A DNA stretch of 64,000 bases from Thiomargarita sp. Its GTDB lineage: Bacteria; Pseudomonadota; Gammaproteobacteria; Beggiatoales; Beggiatoaceae. The notes beneath the pieces were generated by a model, which was not told the DNA's origin, searched no databases, and saw nothing but the letters and a program-made list of their open reading frames with translations. The position numbers and the translations under genes are program-made. Location of the stretch: positions 269,894 through 333,893 of the forward strand of contig DYNP01000003.1 in NCBI GenBank assembly GCA_020721005.1, written 5' to 3'. Positions 37,662-49,079 of the stretch are shown piece by piece (the first letter of the stretch is position 1; each line of letters starts with the position of its first letter).

Positions 37662-38678
37662 ATGTTTGGATTCGGGAAAAAAGCAGATAAGCCAGAAAAG
37701 ACTACGGTGAGTCCTTCTCTTGCCGAAACTCATTCTCCTACCGTGGAAAAAAAGCCGGGATTATTTTCACGCCTGAAGGCGGGATTGAGTCGGACTCGAC
37801 AGAATTTAACTGCCGGTTTGGCCAATTTGTTATTGGGCAAAAAGGTGATTGATGACGAATTGTTAGAGGAAATCGAGACTTTGCTGATCACAGCCGATAT
37901 TGGTATGGAATCAACTCAGATTCTCATCAAAAGTTTAACCGATCGGGTGGCTCGCAAGCAATTAAATGACTCAGATGCCCTATTTCAAGCTTTGCAGGAG
38001 GATATGATTCAACTGTTACAACCAGTGGAACACCCTTTGATTCTTCCTGAAAACAAGGATAAACCGTTTGTGATTTTGATGGTGGGTATCAATGGTGCCG
38101 GGAAAACTACAACCATCGGCAAGTTAGCCAAACGTTTTCAGGGCGATGGGTACTCGGTTATGTTGGCTGCGGGAGATACTTTTCGAGCTGCGGCAATTGA
38201 GCAATTAAAAGTGTGGGGGGAACGTAATCAAGTCCCTGTGATTGCTCAACATAATCGGGCAGACTCTGCTTCAGTGATTTATGATGCTTTGCAAGCTGCC
38301 ACGGCACGGAAATTTGAGGTGCTTATTGCTGACACGGCTGGACGTTTGCATACACAAACCAATTTAATGGAAGAATTGAAAAAAGTGCGGCGGGTGATCA
38401 ATAAATTGGATGAGACCGCTCCTCATGAGACCTTGTTAATTGTGGATGCAGGCACCGGACAAAATGCTTTGTCTCAAGCCAAACAATTTCATGAGTCCAT
38501 TGGTTTAACAGGTTTGGTGTTGACCAAATTAGATGGGACTGCTAAGGGAGGAATTGTGTTTGCTATGGCCCAACAGATGAAATTGCCTATTCGTTTCATC
38601 GGAGTTGGAGAACAATTGGAAGATTTGCGTTCCTTTCAAGCCAAGGATTTTGTCGAAGCTTTACTCAGCCGAGACTAA
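37662..38678 (+). CDS. ftsY: Signal recognition particle receptor FtsY
   Basis: 338 residues. It docks SRP-ribosome complexes at the membrane. A short charged A-domain (residues 1-40, much shorter than in Escherichia coli) is followed by the N domain (LFSRLKAGLSRTRQNLTAGL) and the GTPase G domain: MVGINGAGKTTTIGKLA (G1), AAGDTFRAAAIEQL (G2), IADTAGRLHTQ (G3), TKLDGTAKGG (G4) and IRFIGVGEQLEDL. AGGAAC precedes the ATG. A palindrome follows the stop. Confidence 0.95.
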   Translation: MFGFGKKADKPEKTTVSPSLAETHSPTVEKKPGLFSRLKAGLSRTRQNLTAGLANLLLGKKVIDDELLEEIETLLITADIGMESTQILIKSLTDRVARKQLNDSDALFQALQEDMIQLLQPVEHPLILPENKDKPFVILMVGINGAGKTTTIGKLAKRFQGDGYSVMLAAGDTFRAAAIEQLKVWGERNQVPVIAQHNRADSASVIYDALQAATARKFEVLIADTAGRLHTQTNLMEELKKVRRVINKLDETAPHETLLIVDAGTGQNALSQAKQFHESIGLTGLVLTKLDGTAKGGIVFAMAQQMKLPIRFIGVGEQLEDLRSFQAKDFVEALLSRD

Positions 38679-38682
38679 TGCT

Positions 38683-38706
38683 TTGATAAGACAATTGTTT
38701 TATCAA
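38683..38706. terminator. Palindrome downstream of ftsY
   Basis: TTGATAA g ACAATTGT t TTATCAA is an almost perfect palindrome four bases after the ftsY stop. It lacks a T-run, so its termination efficiency is doubtful; it could equally be an operator for the next gene. Confidence 0.35.
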
Positions 38707-38815
38707 GGCAGATGTGCTAGAATGAATCTAAGAAGTAAGTTGATTGTGTCTTAATTGGTCCAACATTGTAGGCCTCCAATTTCGTAATGTTTTAACACTC
38801 AAGAGGACTTAATTT

Positions 38816-39220
38816 ATGCGTAAAATTGCCTATTTGTCAGTGGTCACCTTGTTATTTGTCAGTCAAGCATTGATGGCTAACACAATATCTATGGGGAAAA
38901 TCAAATTCAAAAAAGGTGAATCTTCCACCACTGTCAGCAAGGGGTTGGCTCGTGGAGAACAACATCAATACAGTTTGGGGGCTAAAGCTGGCCAAAACAT
39001 GGTGGTTTCTATCTCTTCTTCCGAGGAGAATGCTGTATTTGACATCTATAGAAACACTCCCAATGGCAAAGAAATGTTGTTTGACAATGCAGGAGATGCC
39101 GCTGAAGAAGCTCAATATTGGCAAGGTATATTACCCGGAAAAGGGGCTCAGACCTATTTTATTGTCGTGGGTTCCACTCGTGGTGGGGCAGATTATTCGT
39201 TGACTGTTGAGATTGAATAA
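38816..39220 (+). CDS. Small exported beta-sandwich protein, PliG (g-type lysozyme inhibitor)-like
   Basis: 134 residues with a signal peptide cleaved near ALMANT and GAGG-type SD. The mature part KIKFKKGESSTTVSKGLA, then YSLGAKAGQNMVVSIS and YFIVVGSTRGGADYSLTVEI recalls the pattern of periplasmic inhibitors of g-type lysozyme and of pre-peptidase C-type domains: charged strand, AKxGQ.. turn, final YxLxVxI strand. The PliG relation is a suggestion from pattern only. It is a separate transcription unit upstream of soxYZ. Confidence 0.5.
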   Translation: MRKIAYLSVVTLLFVSQALMANTISMGKIKFKKGESSTTVSKGLARGEQHQYSLGAKAGQNMVVSISSSEENAVFDIYRNTPNGKEMLFDNAGDAAEEAQYWQGILPGKGAQTYFIVVGSTRGGADYSLTVEIE

Positions 39221-39249
39221 CTGAATCGCTATTCTCTAACTGAAAACCT

Positions 39250-39290
39250 AACGATTGAGAAATAATATCCCTTCAAGGAAGGTTATTTCT
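39250..39290 (+). terminator. Hairpin upstream of soxY
   Basis: AATAATATCCCTTC pairs imperfectly with GGAAGGTTATTT about 30 bases after the preceding stop codon. It resembles the dispersed hairpins near the left end of the window and probably terminates the PliG-like gene. Confidence 0.4.
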
Positions 39291-39414
39291 TGACAACCTG
39301 CAATCTTTCAACCGACTGGAAAACTAAAACATTGCAATATATTTTAGGTCGATGTTGCTATGACTTTCTATTTGGATTTTATAAGGTTAAAAACCTAGTG
39401 AGTAAAAATATACC

Positions 39415-39873
39415 ATGAATTATATACCTCGAAGACTGTTTTTAAAAGATGTGTTGGGAACAAGTGCTGCCTTGATGGCAGGCGCCATTTTCCCAATCAA
39501 TGGGTGGGCGGAATGGCCAACTTCGGCATTTGAGGCCAAAACGTTGGAAGAAGTGTTTAGTTCGCTATTTGTGATGGAAAGTACCAAAATTGCCATTAAA
39601 GTTCCAGATCCCGTGGAGAATGGCGCCATTGTACCTTTAGATATTGAAGCAAATCTGCCCAATGTTGAATCCATCACCATTTTAGCAGAGCAAAACCCCA
39701 TTCCTTTGATTGCTCAGTTTCAATTCCCCAATCCAGATCAGTCTATTGGATGGGTGAGAACTCGCATCAAGATGAGCACCAGTTCAGAAGTGGCAGTGCT
39801 GGTTAAATCCAAAGGGCAATTGTATTTGGCTCGTCAAAAAGTGAATGTTATTAACAGTGGATGTGGCGCTTAA
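39415..39873 (+). CDS. soxY: Thiosulfate-oxidation sulfur carrier SoxY
   Basis: 152 residues. SoxY carries thiosulfate-derived sulfur on a C-terminal cysteine in the periplasm. The N-terminus holds twin arginines (PRRLFLKDVLG) and a hydrophobic stretch consistent with Tat export as a SoxYZ complex. The chain ends INSGCGA, a variant of the usual GGCGG swinging arm that keeps the cysteine. soxZ follows after 16 bases. soxXAB and soxCD are not in the window; sulfur-storing bacteria typically lack SoxCD and keep these genes scattered. Confidence 0.92.
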   Translation: MNYIPRRLFLKDVLGTSAALMAGAIFPINGWAEWPTSAFEAKTLEEVFSSLFVMESTKIAIKVPDPVENGAIVPLDIEANLPNVESITILAEQNPIPLIAQFQFPNPDQSIGWVRTRIKMSTSSEVAVLVKSKGQLYLARQKVNVINSGCGA

Positions 39874-39889
39874 ACAGGAGGTATTGAAT

Positions 39890-40213
39890 ATGATATCTGA
39901 CAGTATACGAATGAAAGTTAAAGTAATTCAAGAAATTACCGAAGTGAAAGTGTTGATCAATCATCCTATGGAAACAGGGTCCCGTGTCAATAAAGAGACC
40001 GGGCAGCCCATCCCTGCGCATTTCATTCAAGAGATCAGTTGTGAACACAAGGGTAAGGTGGTAATGACTGCGATTTGGGGCAGTGGCATTTCCACCGATC
40101 CCTTTTGTGCCTTTCAGTTTAAAGGGGGGAAAGTGGGAGATAAGATCAGTTTTTCTTGGAAGGATAATCTGGGCGAGAACAGTTTTACAGAAATTGAAAT
40201 TGTGGCCGGGTGA
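39890..40213 (+). CDS. soxZ: Thiosulfate-oxidation protein SoxZ
   Basis: 107 residues from ATG 39890, chosen over the upstream in-frame ATG because AGGAGGT lies nine bases ahead; the upstream ATG would overlap soxY. Typical SoxZ content: VKVLINHPMETGSRVNKETG, IPAHFIQEISCEHKGKVV, and AIWGSGISTDPF, FQFKGGKVGD, LGENSFTEIEI. It has no signal peptide and would be exported bound to SoxY. Confidence 0.93.
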   Translation: MISDSIRMKVKVIQEITEVKVLINHPMETGSRVNKETGQPIPAHFIQEISCEHKGKVVMTAIWGSGISTDPFCAFQFKGGKVGDKISFSWKDNLGENSFTEIEIVAG

Positions 40214-40402
40214 ACGAGTAAGCCACTGACTGTCAATAAACTGTATTTTAACTGCTTGACTTGCAAGTGATTTGTTTGTTAACTTTCAACAAATTGATTT
40301 GTCAATGGATTGATTTTTGAAGGGAGGTGTAAGTGGGTGGTTAACAGTTGGGAACTACTCAGTTAAGTAAAAATTGGCAAAGACATCAACCACCCACACA
40401 TC

Positions 40403-40885
40403 TTAGTGAGAATGATGTGGCATGGCTTCTTTTTCTTTGCGCTTCACTGGCAGTTCTAAAGTATACTGACCTTGGTTGAATTGCAGTTGTAAGGAAACCA
40501 ACTTTCCTTCTTCCAAAGTTTGTTTTTTGCCAATTAACATCAGGTGTATTCCCCCTGGTTCTAATTGGACATTTTGATGAGCAGGAATGGATAAAGTATC
40601 GATGGGAATCATTCGGGCCAGATCGTTTTCGATGACGCTCTTGTGAATTTCGACTTTTTCAAATGCAGGTGAGTGCCCACCCTGTAAGATAAGTTCTTGA
40701 TCAGACAGGTTTTTGATGTGCATGTAAGCAGCAGTGAGATCCATGGTCGGGGGAACGGCTCTTATCCAAGCTTGTTCAATCTGCAGTTGGTCCTCAGTCA
40801 TGAGGATGGGATTGGGATCTGTTGCCCAGCTGTTGGAAATGAACCCTAAGCTGCTGCTGAGAATCAGGTAAAACAGTGATTTCAT
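40403..40885 (-). CDS. Periplasmic copper chaperone, PCu(A)C family
   Basis: 160 residues with signal peptide (ending NSWAT) and GGAG upstream. QAWIRAVPPTMDLTAAYMHI begins the domain and the copper-binding H..M...HxM set is visible in EIHKSVIENDLARMIPIDTL and PGGIHLMLIG. The C-terminal histidines (PHHSH) may add a metal site. The family delivers Cu(I) to the CuA site of cytochrome oxidases. It is convergent with soxYZ and separated by about 190 bases. Confidence 0.9.
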   Translation of the reverse strand: MKSLFYLILSSSLGFISNSWATDPNPILMTEDQLQIEQAWIRAVPPTMDLTAAYMHIKNLSDQELILQGGHSPAFEKVEIHKSVIENDLARMIPIDTLSIPAHQNVQLEPGGIHLMLIGKKQTLEEGKLVSLQLQFNQGQYTLELPVKRKEKEAMPHHSH

Positions 40886-41010
40886 AAGAAATGGCTCCGT
40901 GTTGAATTGGGTTAAAAATGTTCTTTATTTCCCCTTTTTCCGCAAGTTTTACCCGGAAACAGGTATCGATAATCAATCGACATTGCTGCCAACCCGAGCA
41001 TTCAAAAACA

Positions 41011-41048
41011 CACCCCGGTGCCCAGAATTTAACATGGGCACCGGGGTG
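41011..41048 (-). terminator. Intrinsic terminator of groESL
   Basis: CACCCCGGTGCCC pairs perfectly with GGGCACCGGGGTG (13 bp). On the minus strand it is followed by TGTTTTTG, a T-rich tail. It lies about 30 bases past the groEL stop. Confidence 0.85.
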
Positions 41049-41080
41049 AATTTAGGGGAATGTAGGTCGTTAAGACAACT

Positions 41081-43084
<2,004 letters not shown>

Positions 43085-43181
43085 GTAATGTTCTCCTAAA
43101 AATTGTTAAATGGCGTATTGATTGGTTTTTGCAGTTTTTGTGCTAAAAAGGTTATTAACCATTGCTTAAATAGGGCTTATT

Positions 43182-43208
43182 TTAGCACTCATAGCGATTG
43201 AGTGCTAA
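43182..43208 (-). promoter_or_regulatory. CIRCE operator of groESL
   Basis: TTAGCACTC, nine bases, GAGTGCTAA: a perfect copy of the consensus CIRCE inverted repeat bound by the HrcA repressor. It lies about 100 bases upstream of the groES start and immediately downstream of the predicted -10 box. Confidence 0.95.
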
Positions 43209-43216
43209 CAGGTTCA

Positions 43217-43245
43217 ATAATAGGGGAAGTTGATTTCAATTTCAA
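43217..43245 (-). promoter_or_regulatory. Predicted sigma-70 promoter of groESL
   Basis: On the minus strand TTGAAA (43245-43240) is separated by 17 bases from TATTAT (43222-43217). Transcription would start close to the CIRCE element, which is the arrangement used for HrcA repression. No obvious sigma-32 promoter is seen. Confidence 0.7.
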
Positions 43246-43404
43246 GAGGGGAAAATAGAATTTAAGTGACTTAAAAAACGTATAATCTCAGTTCCAGTGG
43301 AGTTATCCGTTGAATTTCTAAAGTAGTTGATATCCCCTAATCAAGTTATTTTTAAATAACTTCCTCTATTCAAGGTTACTTCAATTTCCAGGGGTAATTT
43401 GTGG

Positions 43405-45624
43405 TTATTGCCCCTGGAAATTGCGCAGTCGCAAACTGTTTAATACGACGGAAATACTGCTTAAAGCCATAGCTGTCGCCGCCAAAGCTGGATGTAGAGA
43501 ACGTAAAATGTCTGGCATTGATGAGAACGGGTACAGTACTCCCATGGCAATGGGTATCAGTAGCAGATTGTAACCAAATGCCCAACCTAGGTTTTGTTGA
43601 ATAACGCGCAAGGTTTGTTGGCTCAGTGCAATTGCTTGAGGAACGGTGGACAAATCTCCACGCATTAAAGTAATGTCAGCGGTTTCTATGGCGATATCAG
43701 TCCCAGTGCCCATGGCGATGCCAATATCAGCTTGAGCCAGGGCTGGAGCATCATTGAGACCGTCTCCTACCATGGCAACTGCCCCCAAACCTTGAATTTG
43801 CAATTCTTTGATTATAGAAGATTTTTCTAGAGGAGAAACTTCAGCAATTATTTTTTCAATACCCACTTGTTGGGCAATAGCCTGCGCTGTAACCTGATTG
43901 TCGCCCGTCAACAAAATGACTGACAGTCCCAATTGTTTCAGTTGGGCAACAGTGGCGGGAGCTTCTGGCTTAATTGGGTCAGCAATGGCAATCAGTCCCA
44001 CAATATTTTGATCGAGACTGACCCATACTGTGGTCTTGCCTTGTTCCCGCAACTTCAGTTCCTGCGCTGTAATGTCGAATGTTGAAGTTTGAGCGGCTAA
44101 AATGGGGTGTCGACCTAATTGTACCAGTTTCCCAGCTATGCGGGCAGAAATGCCTTGACCGGGAATGGTGGTAAATTGTTGTGGCCATTCTAAATTGAGC
44201 TGTCGTTGCTGAGCTGCTTGAACAATAGCCATGCCCAGAGGATGTTCACTGCCCCGTTCCGCAGAGGCAGCAAAATACAGTAATTCCGTTTCTTGAAGAG
44301 TGGAAGTCGTGATGAGATCGGTGACCACGGGACGCCCAATGGTTAAGGTGCCAGTTTTGTCGAAAACCACGGTTTTTAAATGTTGTGTACGTTCCAATAC
44401 GGCACTGTTTTTAAATAAAATGCCCAATTCTGCTGCTCGGCCGGTCCCAACCATAATGGCAGTGGGTGTGGCTAAGCCAAGGGCACAAGGGCAGGCGATC
44501 ACTAACACGGCTACCATTTTCATCATGGCCATTTCAAAATTCATCATGATTCCCCAAAATAATCCAGTGCTGATAGCAATGAGAATGATGATGGGTACAA
44601 ACCAATTGGACACTCGATCCGCCAGTTGTTGAATGGCGGCCTTGCTGCCTTGGGCCTGCTCTACCCAACGAATAATTTGAGCCAGTACGGTGTCTGAACC
44701 AATGCTGGTCGCTTTGATTGTGAGTAAACCTTGTTGATTGAGGGTAGCGCCGATGACTTTATCTCCGGGATGTTTGGAAATGGGTAAACTTTCTCCAGTT
44801 AGCATGCTTTCGTCAATATGAGAATGACCTTCGATCACTTTTCCATCCACTGGTATTTTTTCGCCAGGTTTGACCAGCAATAAATCACCTACTTTGACTT
44901 GTTCAATGGGAATTATTTGTTCAATTTTTCCTTCCAGTCCCTCTGATAATAAAATAGCTGTTTTGGAATGTAAACTGATCAATTTTTTTAGGGCAGTATT
45001 GGTCTGTCCCTTGGCCTTGGCTTCCAGTAATTTACCGAGTTTTATCAAGGTGATAATCATGGCGGCAGTTTCAAAGTAAACATGGTCGTGATGGGTGAGC
45101 TGGAATACGACAGCCACGCTGTAGAAGAAGGCAACTGAGCTGCCCATGGCAATTAGTACGTCCATGTTAGCAGTTTGATTTTTCAGGGAATTCCAAGCCC
45201 CTAGATAATAGTCTTTGCCCACATAGAATTGTACCGGAGAGGCTAGCAGTAAGAGCCACCAGTTGAGTATTGGGGATTGATTCCAGGCGCCCAATAAGCC
45301 AAAGTCTCGTCCCATGCTTAAGATAAATAGGGGCAGGGTAAATAAGAGACCAATCCACAGTTGGACTATTTGAGACTGGATATGGCGTTGATCAACTTGA
45401 TTGGGATCTTCACGAGGCACTCCGTAGCCAATGTTATGAATTTTGGCAATAATATCTGTTTCTCCCAATAGGTGAGATTTAAAGGTGAGCACTGCCTGTT
45501 CAGTGGCATAATTGACGTTAACTTCTTCAATACCTTGCATTTTTTTCAGGTTACGTTCTAAATTACGGGCACAGTTTGCGCAAGTCATCCCACTGATGGG
45601 TAAGGTTATTTTTTGGTTGGACAT
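43405..45624 (-). CDS. copA: Copper-exporting P1B-type ATPase
   Basis: About 739 residues from ATG 45624 ([18 protein letters not shown]); the frame is open to 45753 but the extra 43 residues do not look conserved. One heavy-metal-associated domain with GMTCANC is followed by eight membrane helices, the metal-transport CPC motif in [11 protein letters not shown] near residue 380, the phosphorylation motif DKTGTLT, an HP-type locus (SEHPLGMA) and [10 protein letters not shown]. It moves Cu(I) out of the cytoplasm. Copper handling also appears in the PCu(A)C gene 3 kb away. Confidence 0.94.
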   Translation of the reverse strand: MSNQKITLPISGMTCANCARNLERNLKKMQGIEEVNVNYATEQAVLTFKSHLLGETDIIAKIHNIGYGVPREDPNQVDQRHIQSQIVQLWIGLLFTLPLFILSMGRDFGLLGAWNQSPILNWWLLLLASPVQFYVGKDYYLGAWNSLKNQTANMDVLIAMGSSVAFFYSVAVVFQLTHHDHVYFETAAMIITLIKLGKLLEAKAKGQTNTALKKLISLHSKTAILLSEGLEGKIEQIIPIEQVKVGDLLLVKPGEKIPVDGKVIEGHSHIDESMLTGESLPISKHPGDKVIGATLNQQGLLTIKATSIGSDTVLAQIIRWVEQAQGSKAAIQQLADRVSNWFVPIIILIAISTGLFWGIMMNFEMAMMKMVAVLVIACPCALGLATPTAIMVGTGRAAELGILFKNSAVLERTQHLKTVVFDKTGTLTIGRPVVTDLITTSTLQETELLYFAASAERGSEHPLGMAIVQAAQQRQLNLEWPQQFTTIPGQGISARIAGKLVQLGRHPILAAQTSTFDITAQELKLREQGKTTVWVSLDQNIVGLIAIADPIKPEAPATVAQLKQLGLSVILLTGDNQVTAQAIAQQVGIEKIIAEVSPLEKSSIIKELQIQGLGAVAMVGDGLNDAPALAQADIGIAMGTGTDIAIETADITLMRGDLSTVPQAIALSQQTLRVIQQNLGWAFGYNLLLIPIAMGVLYPFSSMPDILRSLHPALAATAMALSSISVVLNSLRLRNFQGQ

Positions 45625-45876
45625 GATGGGAAAGCTCTGGGGTGAATTGATGGGAATGAGATAAGAAATTTTTAGGATAGCATAACTATTTGTCTTGTAA
45701 TTCGTCAACTCATCCTGAGCTGTTCTCCTCTTTATGGGTTTAAATAAGGACAAAATACGTTTCTGAGTACTGGTTAATTGGAACGGAATCCTTTATAATT
45801 GAGAAGAATTAGATTAATCAATGCTAAAAAATAGGGGAAAGACCCCTACGTACATACCACTAAGGAGCTTTTTTAT

Positions 45877-48654
45877 ATGAGTAAGAAGTATGTCTATTCC
45901 TTTAATGAAGGGGATGGAAAAAATAAACATTTGTTAGGCGGCAAAGGGGCTAACTTGTGTGAAATGACTCAAATTGGCTTAAATGTGCCTCCAGGATTTG
46001 TCATTACCACTGAGACTTGTTTGACTTATCTGGCTGATCCCCAACATACATTGCCTGCCGGACTTATGGAAGAGGTGAAGCAGCATATCCAGCAGTTGGA
46101 AAAAACCACCAAAAAGGGGTTTGGGGATGCCAATAATCCGTTGTTGGTATCGGTACGTTCTGGTTCCGCCATGTCCATGCCAGGTATGATGGACACTATT
46201 TTAAATTTGGGACTGAATCCACAGACTCTCCAAGGTTTAATTGCTCAAACCCAAAATGATCGTTTTGGTTATGATGCTTATCGGCGTTTTATCCAATTGT
46301 TTGGTAAGGTGGCTTTGGGGGTTAAAGATGAACATTTTGACCACGAATTTGAAGCTGTGAAGAAGCAGTCCGGAGCAAAAGAGGATGTCGATTTGGATGT
46401 CAATGCTCTAAAGGATGTCAGTGCTCGTTTCTTAAAAGTGGTCAAGGAACAAACGGGACGAGCTTTCCCAGAAAATGTGTATGAGCAATTGGAAATTGCC
46501 ATCAAAGCGGTCTTCAATTCTTGGACGGGCAAACGGGCCATTGATTATCGTCGGGAATTTAATATCACTCCCGCCATGGCTAATGGGACTGCAGTCAACA
46601 TCGTGACTATGGTGTTTGGCAACATGGGTAACGACAGTGCCACTGGCGTGGGCTTTACTCGTAATCCCGGCACTGGGGAAAATGAGATGTATGGGGAATA
46701 CTTGGTCAATGCCCAAGGAGAAGATGTGGTGGCGGGAATTCGTACCCCTAAACCAGTGCAGGAAATGAAGCAGGAACTTCCTAATATTTATCCACAATTG
46801 GTGGAATTGCGCAATAAGTTAGAGGCTCATTATCACGAAGTACAGGATTATGAATATACAGTTGAAAAGGGAACTTTATACTGTCTACAAACTCGCAATG
46901 GCAAAATGAATTCTGTGGCTATGGTGCGTACTTCAGTAGAAATGTTCAAAGAAAGTCTCATTACTAAAGAGCAGGCCTTGTTGCGAGTCAATCCGGACTA
47001 TTTGGAACAACTGCTACATCCCCGCTTGGATCTCAGTGGTCAACCTCAGGCCATTGCCCAAGGACTGGCGGCTTCCCCAGGAGCAGCTTGCGGAAAATGT
47101 GTATTTGATGCCGACCATGCAGAAATCTTAGGTCGAGCCGGGGAAAAAGTCATTTTGGTTCGAGAAGAGACCAAACCAGAAGATATTCATGGTTTCTTCG
47201 CTTCTCAAGGTATTTTGACCAGTCGCGGTGGTAAAACTTCGCACGCTGCGGTGGTTGCCAGAGGCATGGGCAAAGCATGTGTCGCTGGAGCAGAAGGAAT
47301 TGCCGTAGATGTCAGATTGCGGCAAGCTCAAATTGGAGACTATGTGTTGCATGAAGGAGATGTTATCACCATTGATGGCAGCAGTGGCAATGTTTACCTG
47401 GGAGAAATTCCCACCATTCCTCCGGTATTCTCTCAAGAATTAAAAACCTTACTGTCTTGGGCAGACGAAATTGCACAACTGAAAGTCATGGCTAATGCGG
47501 ACACTCCAAATGCCGCGCAACGAGCTGTCGAATATGGAGCAATGGGCATTGGTTTATGCCGCACGGAACGCATGTTTAACGACACCGATCGTTTACCCAT
47601 TGTCATTGACATGATCCTGGCTAATACCAAAGAAGAGCGTCAAGAAGCCTTGAATAAACTGTTACCTATTCAACGTAAAGACTTCATCGATCTGTTTAAA
47701 GTGATGTCTCCTCGTCCAGTCACAGTTCGCTTATTAGACCCTCCAATGCACGAATTTTTACCCACTGAGAACCAATTAGTGGATGAAATTGAGAGCCTTC
47801 GTCAATTACGCGGTACTGTAAAAGGTATGGGTAATCTGGTCAACAGCATGCGTATGCTCGCGGCCACTGTCAACAAACCTTTGACCCAACTGCCGCCTCC
47901 CTTTGATGAAATTGGAGAAGAATTGCTCAACAGTGCCATCTCCAAAAAAGAACAGATGTTGCGAAAAGTGCGTGAACTGTATGAAGTCAATCCCATGTTG
48001 GGACATCGAGGCGTGCGTTTGGGAATTACTTATCCCGAAATCTATGCCATGCAAATCCGCGGTATTCTCGAGGCAACTGCCGAATGTACCAGACAGGGAA
48101 TAGCTGTCAATCCAGAAATCATGGTACCCCAAGTCATCACCTCCCAAGAATTATCCCATGTTAAAAAGACAGTGGATACTATCCGCAGTGAAATTGAGAC
48201 CAGTCAAAATCTCAAGCTCAACTTCAAATTCGGTACTATGATTGAAACAGTACGAGCCTGCACACGTTCCCAACAACTGGCTGAAATTGCTGAATTTTTC
48301 TCATTTGGGACCAATGATTTAACTCAAGCCACCTTCTCATTCTCCAGAGAAGATGCAGAAAACAAATTCCTACCTCTCTATAACGAAAGCGGAATCTTAC
48401 AAGACAACCCCTTTGAGGTGTTAGATGTCAAAGGAGTGGGACAACTCATGAGCATGACTGTAGAGCGGGGTCGCAAAACACGCTCCGGTCTAAAAGTGGG
48501 TATTTGTGGGGAACAAGGAGGACAGCCCGCCTCAATCCGTTTTTGTCACCACATTGATTTGGACTATGTATCCTGCTCAGCCCCTCGTGTGCCCATCGCC
48601 CGATTGGCTGCGGCTCATGCCAAATTGCTGGAAGACAAATACAGCGTTGATTAA
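45877..48654 (+). CDS. ppdK: Pyruvate, phosphate dikinase
   Basis: 925 residues. It interconverts pyruvate + ATP + Pi with PEP + AMP + PPi. The N-terminal ATP-grasp domain starts KKYVYSFNEGDGKNKHLLGG and holds VSVRSGSAMSMPGMMDT. The swivelling domain carries the phospho-histidine in LTSRGGKTSHAAVVARGMGK. The C-terminal PEP-binding TIM barrel contains GLCRTERMF, LGHRGVRLGIT, SFGTNDLTQ and GICGEQGG. AAGGAG precedes the ATG. In bacteria with pyrophosphate-based glycolysis this enzyme runs toward ATP formation. It lies just upstream of V-ATPase genes but 107 bases separate them. Confidence 0.95.
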   Translation: MSKKYVYSFNEGDGKNKHLLGGKGANLCEMTQIGLNVPPGFVITTETCLTYLADPQHTLPAGLMEEVKQHIQQLEKTTKKGFGDANNPLLVSVRSGSAMSMPGMMDTILNLGLNPQTLQGLIAQTQNDRFGYDAYRRFIQLFGKVALGVKDEHFDHEFEAVKKQSGAKEDVDLDVNALKDVSARFLKVVKEQTGRAFPENVYEQLEIAIKAVFNSWTGKRAIDYRREFNITPAMANGTAVNIVTMVFGNMGNDSATGVGFTRNPGTGENEMYGEYLVNAQGEDVVAGIRTPKPVQEMKQELPNIYPQLVELRNKLEAHYHEVQDYEYTVEKGTLYCLQTRNGKMNSVAMVRTSVEMFKESLITKEQALLRVNPDYLEQLLHPRLDLSGQPQAIAQGLAASPGAACGKCVFDADHAEILGRAGEKVILVREETKPEDIHGFFASQGILTSRGGKTSHAAVVARGMGKACVAGAEGIAVDVRLRQAQIGDYVLHEGDVITIDGSSGNVYLGEIPTIPPVFSQELKTLLSWADEIAQLKVMANADTPNAAQRAVEYGAMGIGLCRTERMFNDTDRLPIVIDMILANTKEERQEALNKLLPIQRKDFIDLFKVMSPRPVTVRLLDPPMHEFLPTENQLVDEIESLRQLRGTVKGMGNLVNSMRMLAATVNKPLTQLPPPFDEIGEELLNSAISKKEQMLRKVRELYEVNPMLGHRGVRLGITYPEIYAMQIRGILEATAECTRQGIAVNPEIMVPQVITSQELSHVKKTVDTIRSEIETSQNLKLNFKFGTMIETVRACTRSQQLAEIAEFFSFGTNDLTQATFSFSREDAENKFLPLYNESGILQDNPFEVLDVKGVGQLMSMTVERGRKTRSGLKVGICGEQGGQPASIRFCHHIDLDYVSCSAPRVPIARLAAAHAKLLEDKYSVD

Positions 48655-48761
48655 TTTCATTTAAATCCGGACAGTGGGGATACCAAACGGATCCCTACTG
48701 TTTTGGGAATATTAAGATTAATTCAGATTATTTAATCACCCAATGATGACTTGAAAATTTT

Positions 48762-49079
48762 ATGGAAGACACGTTAAAACGCTTGCTCACTGTAGAAAGT
48801 GAAGCGGAACAATTGGTTACCAAAGCTCAGAAGCAACGGGAACAACTGATTCAGGCAGCACTTACCAAGGTTGCTCAAGAAGAGCAAGATTTCCAAAAAT
48901 CCCTACCAGAATTACAAACTCGTTTTCTCCAACAGGCAGAAAAGCAGGCCGAGCAGGCAATTGCCGAACTGGAGAAACGTTATCAGGCAAAACAGACTCA
49001 ACTCTACAATTTGGCAGAAGAGAATCAACAAAAAGCATTGGATGCCGCCATTCAACTATTGATGAAAGTGGGATTATGA
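48762..49079 (+). CDS. V/A-type ATPase peripheral-stalk subunit (G/H-like)
   Basis: 105 residues, almost entirely charged helix (LLTVESEAEQLVTKAQKQRE and repeated Gln/Glu/Lys). This is the pattern of the peripheral-stalk subunit variously called G or H, at the head of bacterial V/A-ATPase operons. Identity rests on composition, length and the following subunit-C gene, whose start overlaps its stop (ATGA). Confidence 0.72.
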   Translation: MEDTLKRLLTVESEAEQLVTKAQKQREQLIQAALTKVAQEEQDFQKSLPELQTRFLQQAEKQAEQAIAELEKRYQAKQTQLYNLAEENQQKALDAAIQLLMKVGL

